Assembly: GCF_018320785.1 (NCBI RefSeq)
Contig: NC_054870.1
Location: forward strand, 3,105,199-3,169,198
Length of the DNA stretch: 64,000 nt
Source: Cheilinus undulatus
Lineage: Eukaryota > Chordata > Actinopteri > Labriformes > Labridae
Direction of reading: 5' to 3'
The notes below the pieces were generated by a model. It saw nothing but the letters and a program-made list of their open reading frames with translations. It did not search any database and was not told the origin of the DNA. This document shows, in pieces, positions 1 to 11,327 of this stretch; the stretch's first letter is position 1; every line of letters starts with the position of its first letter. Position numbers and translations under genes: made by a program.

Positions 1-1961
1 TCCCCGATAGTGTATATCTTATCTTTTCTATTTTGAGAAAATACATAACCTCACAAATCCACCTGCTAAAAGGGGGAGGATGGTCACTCTTCCAGTTTGA
101 AAGAATGAGACGTCTTGCCAGAAGGGATGAGGAAGCCGTACTGCTTAACTGTGCTTTTGGCAGGGCCAGATCTTTTGATAGCACACCAAAAAGACCGATA
201 AAAGGTCATGGTTCAATAGTTTGACCTGTGGTCTCTGAATATGCAGAAAAAATTAAAGGGACACTTCAACATTTTGGCAAATTCGCCCATTGCCATAATT
301 CCTATAGTCTTAGTAATAGGTTTGTTTCCTTTAGTTGTTGGTGCACGATGTTTTTAGATCTGGGGGGACCGATATGCCAGCTGCACAGCTAACGCTATGG
401 AAGCAGATGGAATTTTTTGCTTTCCCTCATCAAACTCATCAAATACAAAACCCAACAACTCCAAAACGCTCTTGTGGACAAGTTGTGACCTGCAAATTCA
501 CCACGCTATGTGGTGAAATGAAATGAAAATGTTAAGTTTGAAATTCCTCATTCCTGTTGAAAATGGTAAAACGTGGAGAGCTCACTGAAAACGAAAGAGT
601 CCGCATTAAAGCACTTCATGATGCTGGATGGTCTTTGAGACAAATATGACAGGTGGTCTAATAAATTTGTTAAGCACTGTATATATATCTATTAAGTGTC
701 ACTGACCCATAGAAGCAGAAAAATCTACATGAAAGGACAAAACAGAGACAAATCAAGTTCATCCTACTCCTGAAGTTCAGAACAATTGCTTCACACGTGT
801 TTATTATGTTTTATGGCACCTAACTCGTTTCTACTCGCACAGCCAGGTGTGATTCTGTAACTACAGCGAAACTCCTCAGCAGGGGCGGAGCCAGATGTTT
901 TAAACATCCAGGGCTGACCCCAACAAAGAAAGGTGCAGGGGGGCTGTTCCCCAGATATCTTATGCTTATCTGGCAAACACATTTATAAACAGAAATTTAG
1001 ATTTAAAATACCAACAAGTTTACACATTATTTAGGCAAAAAAGGAAGCAGTCCAATGTGAAAAAAAATAGTTGTTTACATCAGTTTCTTCTTAATCCAGT
1101 TGTGCAAAAAAAAAAGACATTATTGTTCTAAAATCACGATACATCAAGCCTCTAATAATGTCTGGTGTTTATGTTTTATGTTACACTATAAAGGTAGGGT
1201 AGGAATTTGGTGTAAAGGTTTACAATTGCAACTTCATTTTTAAAGAAAGAACACTTAAGGCAGATAGGGGGTTACAAATAGGGCTGCAGTAATTGATTCT
1301 TTTTGTAATCGAGTACTCTATCGATTCTTCTGGTGAGTAATTGAGTACTCTAATAAGAAACATTGCATTTTTTATTCAGTCACTTGCTTTTTCAAGAGAA
1401 GTTGTACTAGACAAATGAGAAAAGAAGCTTGGCCCCTTAAATGAACTACTTCTATATTAAAAATTGGTATTAACAGGTTCTCTAAAGAAAATATATATTT
1501 TACAAAGTGCAATGAAGTTTTGATGACAGTTTAAATTTCCTAAAGTTACAAGCAAAGAAAGTTAGATAATGACATTAGATTATGCCATATTTAGGGATTT
1601 AGGGAATCCTCTCCCAGGAAATTTTTGGTGATGGCACTTTATTTCTTCTGTTGCAGTTTATTTCTATTCTCCAATTTGTCATGGTGCACTGATATCAGGG
1701 TATTATTTTCATTTGCAATATTGATAATTAAATAATTTCAAAGTAAATAATGCCTTGACTCAAAGTTAAGGCCAAAATATAAAGGACTTTTTAATTTACT
1801 AATGCTGGACTGAAATATTTTTGAGTTTTTGTTGACTAGAACTAGATAACAGTTACAAATGTGACCAAAACTAAAAGTCATTTTAATCTAATGACTTAAA
1901 TTAAATTCTAAATAGCATTAAAAAATGAACTGTGTGTCACTTCCTGTGTGTTTGTGTTCAG
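1..1961. other. prkn intron: no exon, repeat fragments
   Basis: No parkin exon 5 or other coding exon is recognised. It holds a Tc1-type fragment (563-649), a CAGGGGCGGAGCCAG hAT-like end near 880-960 and an AGGGCTGCA-type hAT-like end near 1280-1360. The rest is unremarkable AT-rich intron. Confidence 0.6.
563..649 (+). pseudogene. N-terminal fragment of a Tc1/mariner-type transposase
   Basis: It reads MVKRGELTENERVRIKALHD then AGWSLRQI before a stop, which resembles the first helix-turn-helix of Tc1/mariner transposases. Just downstream GGTGGTCTAATAAATTTG and GCACTGTA look like an inverted-repeat end. Only the N-terminus remains. Confidence 0.45.
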
Positions 1962-2077
1962 GAGTTCTACATGAAGTGTGCGGCCCATCCGACCTCCGAT
2001 GACGATGTCTCTGTAGCCCTGGACCTCATCATGACCAACAGCAGAGACGTCCCCTGTATCGCCTGCACAGACATCAT
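1962..2077 (+). CDS. prkn: prkn exon equivalent to human exon 6
   Basis: It encodes [15 protein letters not shown] through CIACTDIM: the end of RING0, the short link and the first RING1 zinc pair. It follows a TTTGTGTTCAG acceptor and ends at a GTAAAA donor with two bases of a split codon. The 116-bp length equals human exon 6. Confidence 0.94.
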
Positions 2078-5000
2078 GTAAAAGACACAAACGCACACTT
2101 TGGAATCCTTTCTGTTCATCTCTAACTTACCTGCTGTCATGAAGAGGAAATCTAACAGGAGATAACTCTCTTTCTCTCTGTCATTCCTTGTCCACTCTGT
2201 CTCTACCTCAATGTCTCAGGGACGCGGTTGTAGTCTTCCAGTGTTTGGAGCGTCATGTGATCTGTCTTGACTGCTTCCGCCTTTACTGTCAGACACGACT
2301 AAACGAGCGCCAGTTTGTGTATCATCCTGTGATTGGCTACTCACTTCCATGTGCTGGTGAGTGAGTGTTGTGAGTGTACCTTTAAGAACATGTGGTCATG
2401 TGGGTCTGAAGTCCCTGTGGTGAGGTTTGAACCACTCCTACCCTTTGGGTAAATTTGCAAAGCAGATGGATTGGCCAGATTTCATGTCTGTCATCAGGCA
2501 AATCCATCTTGCAAAGCTCCAATCTGAAACAACTGGGCCAGGTCTGAGAACAGACCTGACCAATCAGCGTCATTTGAGGAGAAATAGGCGGTAGCTACGG
2601 TCATGGCTTCTGCTAGTGTAGTGTTTAACTCTGGTGTAGCTATATCATCACGTATGTTTCAGCAGAACAAGATCAAAGAACAGCACTGAAACTTTTTCAT
2701 AATGGAAAAGATGTTCTTGCTCTTCTTCTGACCTGATTCAATGTGAGTTTGTGATAGTTATGGTGGTAGTTGTACTGTGAGCTGGTATATACAATGGCTG
2801 CAGCCGGTGTAGCTGTTACCTTGGATGTACCACTCCACTGCTGATAAATTACAGCAGCACATTCTCAGCCTGTGGAGCTCAGGTTACTACCAGAGCTGTG
2901 CAAGACTACCTTCTCATGTGGTCTTGTCACTGATTGTGGTCTTGTCACTGATTGGCCTGTAAAGAATGTGATGAACTCATCGTTTGTCCAATCACCTGCT
3001 GAGAGGTTTTTGAAAATCCCTACCCTTCCCAGACACCTTGTATGTGAAGTTTCCTGGATGATTGTGAAACATATGCATGTAATGGATATATGAAATGTCA
3101 GGTTACCCCTCAGGACTTTACTATTCTATAAAATACTTCAGGCCCTCGTAGCATCATTAGAACTAATCATCATTATCAGCAGCACTGTCAAATCCAGCTT
3201 TGCTTCCTTGTATGTGAGTAGTTGTCATCACAAGTATCAGGATTTATGCAAGAGAAAAGAGATTTATACTTTATGTATCTGTGTGTTTGTGTGATTATTT
3301 GTGTTTGATGAAGATTTCTGTGTCTCCAGCTGGGTGTGATGACTCTCTCATTAAGGAGTTGCATCATTTCCGGATTCTGGGTGAAGATCAGGTGAGTTTG
3401 TGTTCATACTGTAAAGCTTAACACATATTTTTTAATGTTTCCACTGAAATATTTATCTTTATTTCACAGTGCCTTATATCTGCATATAGTACAAATACAT
3501 ACATACACTGTATTGCCAAAAGTATTTGCTCACCTGCCTTGACTCGCTTATGAACTTAAGTGACATCCCATTCTTGATCCATAGGGTTTAATATGACATC
3601 GGTCCACCCTTTGCAGCTATAACAGCTTCAACTCTTCTGAGAAGGCTTTCCACAAGGTTTAGGAGTGTGTTTATGGGAATTTTTGGCCATTCTTCCAGAA
3701 GCGCATTTGTGAGGTCACACACTGATGTTGGATGAGAAGGCCTGGCTCTCAGTCTCCGCTCTAATTCATCCCAAAGGTGTTCTCTGGTGTTGAGGTCAGG
3801 ACTCTGTGCAGGCCAGTCAAGTTCATCCACACCAAACTCTCTCATCCATGTCTTTATGGACCTTGCTTTGTGCACTGGTGCACAGTCATGTTGGAACAGG
3901 AAGGGGCCATCTCCAAACTGTTTCCACAAAGTTGGGAGCATGGAATTGTCCAAAATCTCTTGGTATGCTGAAGCATTCAGAGTTCCTTTGACTGGAACTA
4001 AGGGGCCAAGCCCAGCTCCTGAAAAACAAGCCCACACCATAATCCCCCCTCCACCAAACTTTACACTTAGCACAATGCAGTCAGACAAGTACCGTTCTCT
4101 TGGCAACCACCAAACCCAGACTCATCCATCAGATTGCCTGATGGAGAAGCACGATTCGTCATTCCAGAGAATGCATCTCCACTGCTCTAGAGTCCAGTGG
4201 CGGCGTGCTTTACACCACTGCATCTGACGCTTTGCATTGCACTTGGAGACGTATGGCTTGGATGCAGCTGCTCGGCCATGGAAACCCATTCCATGAAGCT
4301 CTCTACCACTGTTCTTGAGCTAATCTGAAGGCCACATGAAGTTTGGAGGTCTGTAGCCATTGACTCTTCAGAAAGTTGGCCACCTCTACACACTATGCAC
4401 CTCAGCATCCGCTGTCATTTTACATGGCCTACCACTTGGTGGCTGAGTTGCTGTCGTTCCCAGTCGCTTCCACTTTGTTAAAATAGCACTGAGAGTTGAC
4501 TGTGAAATATTTAGGAGCGAGAATTCATTCAGGAATTCACTGAGCTCCTGAGAGCAAACCATTCTTTCACAAATGTTTGTAGAAACAGTCTGCATGCCTA
4601 GGTGCTTGATTTTATACACCTGTGGCCATAGAAGGGATTGGAACACCTGATTTCAATCATTTGGATGGGTGAGTGAATACTTATGGCAATATAGTGTATG
4701 TGTCACGCCAAGAAATGGATTACATGGCAATCCTAGAAATATGTAGCTAAAAAATTTTGGTAGTAAGGAGTGATCTCTCTCTTCATGCTTAAAATGACTT
4801 ACATTTTGAAAGAAAATATAAATACTAATACAATGATATGGTATTTGGACCAAAATGTGTATTTTATTGTGTTTCATTTGAAAATCTGGCCTACAAAGCG
4901 TGTACTGTTTTTCACAGTATGGGCGTTACCTGCAGTACGGAGCAGAAGAATGCCTGCAGGAGATTGGAGGACTCATGTGCCCATCACCTGGCTGTGGGGC

Positions 5001-8000
5001 AGGGCTTGTCCCAGTAGAGGGCAGCAGAAGGGTGGAGTGTGACCGACAGCTGGGATGTGGTTTTGTCTTCTGCAGAGACTGTAGGGAAGTGTACCATGAG
5101 GGGGGTTGTCACACAGAACCCGCCCCACCGCCAGGTGAAGCCGCTCAGGTAGGTAAACCAATCAGTGGACATCTTCACTGTTATTTTTACCATATTTGCC
5201 ATGCTCATTTGTCCTCTTCCATCTGCCAACTGCAGCATTATAGCACTGACATAGTTTGCAAGCTATTTGCATTTAGCAATGACTAAAAATTTGGAAAGGT
5301 TGCGGCTGCAGTCTCACTAGCCTCTTCTGCCTTGAGGTAGCTAATTAGTCACAGTTGGCCTGTGACAGTAGAGTAACTGATCATTCCTTTGAAAGCACCT
5401 CATACAACTCACAAACGCCTGATTATGAAACAAGGATGATGCCAGCATAATGAAGGTGTACAACGTCTAACTGGACATGGATCGTAGACCTCAAGCTCTA
5501 AAGCAGTGATACTCAGCGTGTGGCTCTGGAGCCACATGTGGCTCTTTTGCAATTATTTGTGGCTCCTTTATGTCTTATTTTAAATTTTATTCCCCCAGAA
5601 AACCCAAAAAAGGGAAACGTTTTTGCCCTCTATCACCATTTTTTGCCACTTTTCATCCAATGAAGCTTCAATTTGGCATTAGATACCACTTTTTCCCTAA
5701 TTTTTAACCATATTTTGCCACTTTTTTCCCCATTTTTGCCCATTCAAATTACCTTTTGCCATTAATTACCACTTTTTTGCCCATTTTGACACTTTTTTTT
5801 AAAAACTTTTACACATTTTTTGCTACTTTTATCCTATATTTGCCCTTTTACACCAATTTTCTCCCCATTTTCACCCATTTAAGATACCTTTTGTCATTAA
5901 ATACAACTTTTTTCCTACTTTATGCCCATTTTAGCCACTTCCTTTTGCCACTTTTATCCAATTTTTCCCCTTTTCTTCACTTTTCACCCATTTAAGTTAC
6001 ATTTTGCCACTAAATACCACTTGTTTCTTTTATTTTGCCCATTTTTGCCAATCTTGACTGCTTTTGCCCATTTTAGTCACTTTTCCCTTTTTTTTTTTGG
6101 CCACATTTTTGCCCCTTTTGGACCATTTTTTGACACCTGTAACTCATTTTTTTTTTTTAAAAAAGGTTGATTTTTGGGCATTTTGTGCCTTTATTTGATA
6201 GAGGAGAGGATAGTGGATAGAGTTGGAAACAGGGAAGAGAGCGGGGAGAGACATGCAGTGAAGTGCCTCAGGTCGGATTTGAGCCCGGGTCGCCCGCGTA
6301 CATGGGGCGCGCGCCTTATCCATTCTGCCCTGTAACTCATTTTTTTGTCACTTCTCACCCATTTCTGCTACTTTCTGACCCTTTTTCCACGTTTTCCTCC
6401 CCATATTTGCCCCTTTTCACCCATTTTTGTTGCTATTTGACCATTTTTTAACCTCCCTTAACTTATTGCACTGTATTTCTCAACAGTTTGGCTCTTTGGT
6501 TGTGTAGGGTTGAGTAACACTGCTCTAAACTTTCATCAGAGTGCTAGTTAGATTTTAAAGGATGAACCAGAAATAGAAAATGAAGCTGTTGCCTGGAATA
6601 TGCAGGCTGCAAAGGAAGCCCTAAAAATGGCTGTTGCTCCAAGAGCATAGATTTTATGGCATTATCAAGCAATAACCTCAGGGTTTTAATCTTGGTCACT
6701 GTTATTTGTGCACTCTAACCTGTCCCCCCTCTCTGCTCCTCAGGGTTTTGTTGTTGAGGAGGAGGCGTCCCTCAGAGGGAGGTGGGATAGAGCCTCCCTG
6801 CTCCTGGTGCAGGAGACAACTAAACGCTGTCCCAAGTGTTCTGTTCCTGTGGAGAGAAATGGTGAGAATGAACCCATCCTAACTTGTCTGCATATGTGTG
6901 AACTTGTTTGAACTGCTGTGACCTTATGAGAACAGACGGCTGTAGTATAAAAAACAACCTCAACATAATCTGGTTGGAGGGGAATGATGCATCATTTGAC
7001 ACTTGTTCTGCACAAAATGTAGCGTTCACAGGCTGACGACTCTCAGGGTGTTAAAACTGACAGCAAGAAGAAATCTTTCCAAAATGTTTGTTAAAGAGGA
7101 TAGAGGAGCATTCTGCAGAAAACCGTGCAACTAAGTGTTGCATTTAGGTCTAGCACTGTTATATAATGAGGAACATGTGGAAATCATTGTGTTTTTAGCA
7201 AAGTTAGAGAAAAAAAACATTATTCATAAACATATTACTGTTTTGGCTTCATTATTGTCTAAGTTTAAGAATGACCTGCAGGATTAAAAACCTGTTTTTC
7301 AAGGAATCACACAGGAAATAATGACATGGAAGCAGGGCATAGCTAGGGATCTTTGGCTCCCAGAAAGAATACTACACAGGGCCCCCTTAACCAGCTAGCC
7401 AAGCAACAAATGTGTCATCTTAACAAATATCTATGCATTTAAATGTATTTCTGAACCATAGTTACCGCATGTAAGAGCAACATTTTTACTATGGTTAAAT
7501 TGGATTTAATTACATTATTTTGCAGCGCTGGACTATGCCATTTGGACATTTTTCAGGGAGGAGCAGGGCCCCTCAGTATTTTACTTCACTCTATACAAAT
7601 TTCAGCCTGTTGACTGATTCATTTAGTTGCTTTTAATTCAATAAGGACACTAATTACTAAGAAAAAGTAAATAAAAACACTTTTCATTGCAGGCTTCTTA
7701 AGGGCCCCTCCCTACTGTGGGCCTGGGTAATCAGTACCCTTTGTCCCCCTGTGCTACACCCATACATGGGAGGATGAAGGGAGTCAGATTTACTGAATTC
7801 ATGTAGTTTCCTAAAAGTTTTAAAGTTCCGAAACAAGTTTTCAAAGACCTTTATTTTTTATTCTCTTAGCTGAGAATCTGTGTCGCTCACATAAAGTACC
7901 ACTGGAGAGAACATCAGTGAGGCAACTGAAATATTTATTTCTTTTATTAATAATCTGCATCTAACCAGATTATGAGTGCAACATGTATTAGCATGGCAGT

Positions 8001-11000
8001 CATAAATGGGTGAAACTGGAACTCTGGATTTAGACTGACTGCACATTCATGCACCTTTTATTAAACCCTTTGAGTCTGAACCAGCAGGAGCTGAACTCAT
8101 GTGGTGTGTGGTTTCATCATCACTGAAAACTGAGGAAAGATCCTTCCTCCGTTCAGTCTCAGAGTCCATTTTCCTTACTGAAGCTTTCTAGTTTTTCTTT
8201 TGGTTTTTACACTCAGCTGTTTAAACTCATGAACTCCAGTCTTGCAAACGCCCAGCCTCAACCATCACTATCTTCTTAAGATTTTTCTTAAATTTGTTCT
8301 TTAACATATTTTATGCTTTTAAGACAAATTAATACTGCTCTCAGACATCCCCAAAACCTGCCTGTGAAGTCTGTTGCTGAAAAAAACACTCCAGTATTGG
8401 ATTTTTGCACGTCTAAAAACCCCTCTGTTTCAGCCCTGCTCAGAACGAGCTGTTTCTGTGGCTTTATATGTTAATGAGCTGTCTGACTCCACCCCTGGCC
8501 ACACCCCTATCAGGAAATGGATGTGGTTTCATGGATGTGGCTCTCCTGATCCTCCTCTGGCAGCTGAGAGAAGAGCGAAACTTTTTTCCAAGCGGGGAGG
8601 ACCAACAGAACCTGGGGGCGGGGCTAACTCCCCACATGACATCATGAGGGGAAAATCTGGGAACGGCTTGTTTCAGCACACATTTTGTGAAAGGTGGAGA
8701 AGAAAGAGAGGAGGGAAGGGAATGGATTTTTGTGGTACTTGAGAAGATTGTGGATTGGCCAGGGGCATTTATTTTAGTTAGAAAAGCCTGAAAAAGGGAT
8801 TTTTGCAAAATATGTCCCCTTTTAGAAGTTTCGTAGAGAAACCTACACCAGATTCATGAGGTCTTCTTGAACTGCTAAATTGTGTTTCTAAACTGATGAA
8901 CACCATATCCTTCTCTCAGGACCAGTGAGAGAAGTAACGAGATGTCAGTAATTTCCAAACTAAAATGATCCATTATAAATGCACACTTGACTCCAAGTAT
9001 TAGCTCTACTTAAGGTCGTTCTATAGTGGAAGTATCGCTGCTCCAATGAAAGAGAAAGACCCATTTAGACATTTGTTCAGGGCCAACAGTGTATATTGAA
9101 TATACACTACAAACACAGACATGCATTATGCAAAAATAAGAAAAGGTAGCACTCCAGATGGATGTTAAAAAAAGTTATATGACTCGGTGTAAACCTACAT
9201 TTATTCTAAAATTCTATGTGGTTAAATGATAATGCATCATCTAAATGTATAAAAATACATGTGTGAAGGTAGTTCTTGTTTATTTTAAGTAAGGGTTTGA
9301 TGAAAAAAAGAAGACTAAAATGCTGACTATATACTTTTACATTCTGCAGTTAGGATCAAACAGTGCACTGCATGGTTAAATGAAGTTAACCATATTTAAG
9401 TCGTGTATTTTAGCTTTTTATTTGATAATATTAGTCGAGTAAATTATTTAAAAACATGCATGATGTATAATTCAAATTTATGTTATTGTGTCTTAAACTT
9501 AATTCAGCATATTTAAGAGCTAATGAGTGCAAAATAACTCATTTTATTATCATATCATCGCTCAAGAGTGTTTAAGAGTGTTCTGAGAGTAAGAACAAGT
9601 TAAAGGTAAGAAAGCTTCGGTTAAGGTCAGAATCTTGGTCAAAACTGTGTTAGTGGGTTTGACGTTAAATTCTGTCCTAAATAGACTGAATGAAGGGTTT
9701 CTTGGATTCTTAAAGTCTGCAGGGACCGCTGCACTGCCTTTGTTATCTCTGTAACACAAATCAATCAGTCAATCTTTATTTGTATTGCACCTTTCATACA
9801 AAACAATGTAGCACAAAGTGCTTTACACAAAAACAAAATAAAAAAAGAGAAATACATGACTCTGGCCCTCACCATCCCACCCTCCCCATCCCTTTCCCCG
9901 TCCCTGTCGCCTCTTCCCCAGCCCGTAATCCAAACTCAGTATTGGAAAGTCTATCATAAAGCGCTTTGAGTAGTCAGATAACTAGAAATGCACTATACAG
10001 GCTCAAATCCATTTATCAAGTCCATTTTATGTCATGAGTAATGGGTTCAGTGAGAGCAGGAACTTACAAACTGAGGAAACACCATCTTCAAATTCAAAAT
10101 TAGGAAACTCATGAGGTTAGGCTAAGATGTAAAAACAAAGCAACATTTAAAGAATAATAATGAATAGAAATGAAAAAAGGGGAAAAAAATACTTGATAAA
10201 ATTGTATAAAATAAATCTAAAACACATAAAGAGAACTTGGTAAATTATGATAAGAGGATGAAATACTAAAAAACAATCCTGACATTAAAACTAGAGAGAG
10301 ATAAATGCTAAAACACTCAAACAAATTTAAGTTGATGATTTAAAATTGAAAGCCCGGGCTAAAAAGGTAGGTCTTGAGTTTGCTTTTAAAAACATTAATA
10401 GCAGGTGTGGCCCTCAGGTCCACAGACGGGGCCTTAGTGATAAAAAGATGCCTCACCGTAGGTTTTGGTTCTGACTCTGGGTACTGTTAACAGAGAACTT
10501 CCTGAAGACCTGAGGGCTCTACTGGGCTCATCGGATAAAAGCAAATCAGATTAAAAGAAGGGCCAAGATCAGTAAGAGCTTAAAAAACCAATAGAGGAAT
10601 CTAAAATAAATTCTAAAACAAACAGGTAGTCAATGCAGAGACCTTAAAACCAGTGTTATGTGTGCTCTCTTTCTGGTCTTTGTCAGCATCCCTGCAGCTG
10701 AGTTCTGGAGTTTGCCTGTATCAGTTTGTATTGTAGATTAAAAATCAACAGTTTCAGGTGTTTCGGACCAAACAGAGAACTGTCCAGAGGTCTGAGCCTC
10801 ATCAGTATTCTGTCAGTAAGTCAGACAGAAATACATGTCTCAAAGGCTGTATAATTTACACAATAATAGCTTATTATAGCATGTTGTGTGTATTGATTTG
10901 TGACGTGTTGTCTCCCCCTGCAGGTGGCTGTATGCACATGCAGTGTCCTCTGTGTAAAGCAGAGTGGTGCTGGCTCTGTGGAGTCGCCTGGAACAGAGAG

Positions 11001-11027
11001 TGTATGGGAAACCACTGGTTTGGATAG
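1962..11027 (+). CDS. prkn: parkin (RBR E3 ubiquitin ligase), 3' part: six exons to the stop codon
   Basis: Parkin is the PINK1-activated RING-between-RING E3 ligase that ubiquitinates outer mitochondrial membrane proteins during mitophagy. The six exons here encode the last segment of RING0, then RING1, IBR, the REP linker and RING2. RING1 ligands are visible (CIAC, FQC, RHVIC, CLDC, LPCAGC). All eight IBR ligands are present, ending CRDC...YHEGGC. The REP tryptophan (RGRWDRAS, human W403) and the RING2 active site GGCMHM (human C431/H433) with AEWCW (E444) are conserved, so the ligase should be catalytically competent. Exon lengths 116, 137, 62, 118 match human exons 6, 7, 8 and 11. One 231-bp exon replaces human exons 9+10 (150+84 bp). 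The N-terminal Ubl domain and most of RING0 lie off the left edge. RING2 has CPLC where human has C-x4-C, and the protein ends HWFG rather than HWFDV. Assignment is secure from motif order, exon phases and length. Confidence 0.95.
2220..2356 (+). CDS. prkn: prkn exon equivalent to human exon 7 (RING1)
   Basis: It encodes [20 protein letters not shown] and on to YSLPCA, the core RING1 zinc ligands. The acceptor is TGTCTCAG and the donor GTGAGT. The 137-bp length equals human exon 7. It completes the ATG (Met) codon split from the previous exon. Confidence 0.95.
2460..3105 (+). mobile_element. non-autonomous DNA transposon, Mutator-like family (copy 1)
   Basis: The left end TTTGCAAAGCAGATGGAT and right end GTCAGGTTA belong to the family whose best copy is at 60400-60922. 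Possible 9-bp target duplications CCCTTTGGG / CCCCTCAGG agree at 6 of 9. No open frame. It lies in prkn between exons 7 and 8. Confidence 0.5.
3330..3391 (+). CDS. prkn: prkn exon equivalent to human exon 8
   Basis: It encodes [20 protein letters not shown] then Q, the last RING1 ligand and the helix leading to IBR. The acceptor is GTGTCTCCAG and the donor GTGAGT. It is 62 bp, as in human. LPC-AGC has one residue fewer between the last two RING1 cysteines than human. Confidence 0.95.
3504..4698 (-). mobile_element. Tc1/mariner transposon relic
   Basis: Inverted ends TACACTGTATTGCCAAAAGT and TATGGCAATATAGTGTA flank about 1.2 kb, with TA at both borders. The minus strand carries a broken transposase in several frames. 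The largest piece (3588-4106) has [10 protein letters not shown] and [10 protein letters not shown], the second and third catalytic blocks of a DDE enzyme. Frameshifts make it inactive. The right end is only about 220 bp before the prkn IBR exon. Confidence 0.88.
4918..5148 (+). CDS. prkn: prkn fused exon (human exons 9+10), IBR domain
   Basis: It encodes the whole IBR domain from [12 protein letters not shown] to GEAAQ without interruption. In human the same segment is split after LGCG by an intron; here LGCGFVFC is continuous. The acceptor is TTTTTCACAG and the donor GTAGGT. All eight IBR zinc ligands are present. Confidence 0.95.
5504..6522. mobile_element. non-autonomous hAT-like element with T-rich interior (copy 1)
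   Basis: Ends CAGTGATACTCA and TGAGTAACACTG are inverted. Flanking 8-bp duplications CTCTAAAG / CTCTAAAC match at 7 of 8. The interior is a degenerate run of TTTTGCC-type repeats with no coding sequence. A SINE sits inside it. The element lies in a prkn intron; a second copy is at 49825-50585. Confidence 0.75.
6154..6328 (-). mobile_element. tRNA-headed SINE nested in the hAT-like element
   Basis: An 18-bp perfect duplication (CCTGTAACTCATTTTTTT) flanks it at 6136-6153 and 6329-6346. On the minus strand it starts with a tRNA-like head whose B-box region reads GGGCTCAAATCC. A related + strand copy is near 46905-47025. Confidence 0.72.
6744..6861 (+). CDS. prkn: prkn exon equivalent to human exon 11 (REP and start of RING2)
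   Basis: It encodes [20 protein letters not shown] through [11 protein letters not shown]. It holds the REP tryptophan that packs on RING1 and the first RING2 zinc pair CPKC. It is 118 bp, as in human. The acceptor is GCTCCTCAG and the donor GTGAGA. Confidence 0.94.
7334..7760. mobile_element. possible hAT-like non-autonomous element
   Basis: GCAGGGCATAGCTAGGGATC at the left and CTGTGCTACACCC at the right resemble the GGGCGTAGCTA / TAGCTACGCCC-type ends of fish hAT elements. Target duplications are not clear. No coding sequence. Confidence 0.4.
8350..8825 (+). repeat. dispersed repeat, family unnamed (copy A)
   Basis: It shares long similar blocks with 48500-48840 in the opposite direction, for example CAGCCCTGCTCAGAACGAGC and TTTATATGTTAATGAGCTGT-type sequence. 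No terminal repeats or coding sequence seen. It lies in the last prkn intron. Confidence 0.6.
9762..10725. repeat. dispersed repeat in last prkn intron, family unnamed
   Basis: It begins CAATCAATCAGTCAATCTTT then ATTTGTATTGCACCTTTCAT, a phrase I associate with an abundant fish interspersed repeat. It runs through A-rich sequence to GCAGCTGAGTTCTGG. No reading frame survives. Class (LINE tail or other) is not decided. Confidence 0.45.
10924..11027 (+). CDS. prkn: prkn terminal exon (RING2 active site, stop)
   Basis: It encodes [20 protein letters not shown] and ends [12 protein letters not shown]. The catalytic cysteine (GGCMHM), its histidine and the AEW glutamate are intact. The acceptor CCCTGCAG follows a pyrimidine tract. 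It is 4.1 kb from the previous exon, the longest intron of the visible part. Confidence 0.95.
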
Positions 11028-11327
11028 CAGACAGTCATCAGAGTTGTTCATCCACACTTCAGCTTAAAGGAGGAATCAAACCACGGACTCTGACCGCACA
11101 GCTATGAAAACAAACTCTGAGGATGGAGTCATGAATGATTACTGCATCTCTGTGACCTGGAGAGTTTAGATTTACAGACAAAACTGTTTTAATGTTTATC
11201 TGAACTCCAAATATTATCAAAAGACGTTTTATTTATTAGCAGTAAATCAGTGTGACAACACAATATTGCTGTCAAGATTTTTTCTTGTTTTTAATGCAAA
11301 ATTCTCCTCTTTCCTTTTTCTTGTAAA

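Larger units (their letters stand above)
6862..10923. other. prkn last intron, remainder
   Basis: Outside the repeats at 7334-7760, 8350-8825 and 9762-10725 this 4-kb intron is AT-rich with no exon, RNA gene or clear regulatory site seen on either strand. Confidence 0.5.

Noticed and set aside
3588..4646. Minus-strand frames with DDE-like sequence as a host gene
   Set aside because: They are frameshifted pieces of one Tc1/mariner transposase between inverted ends.
5756..6170. 79- and 82-codon + frames
   Set aside because: Phe-rich translation of TTTTGCC repeats.
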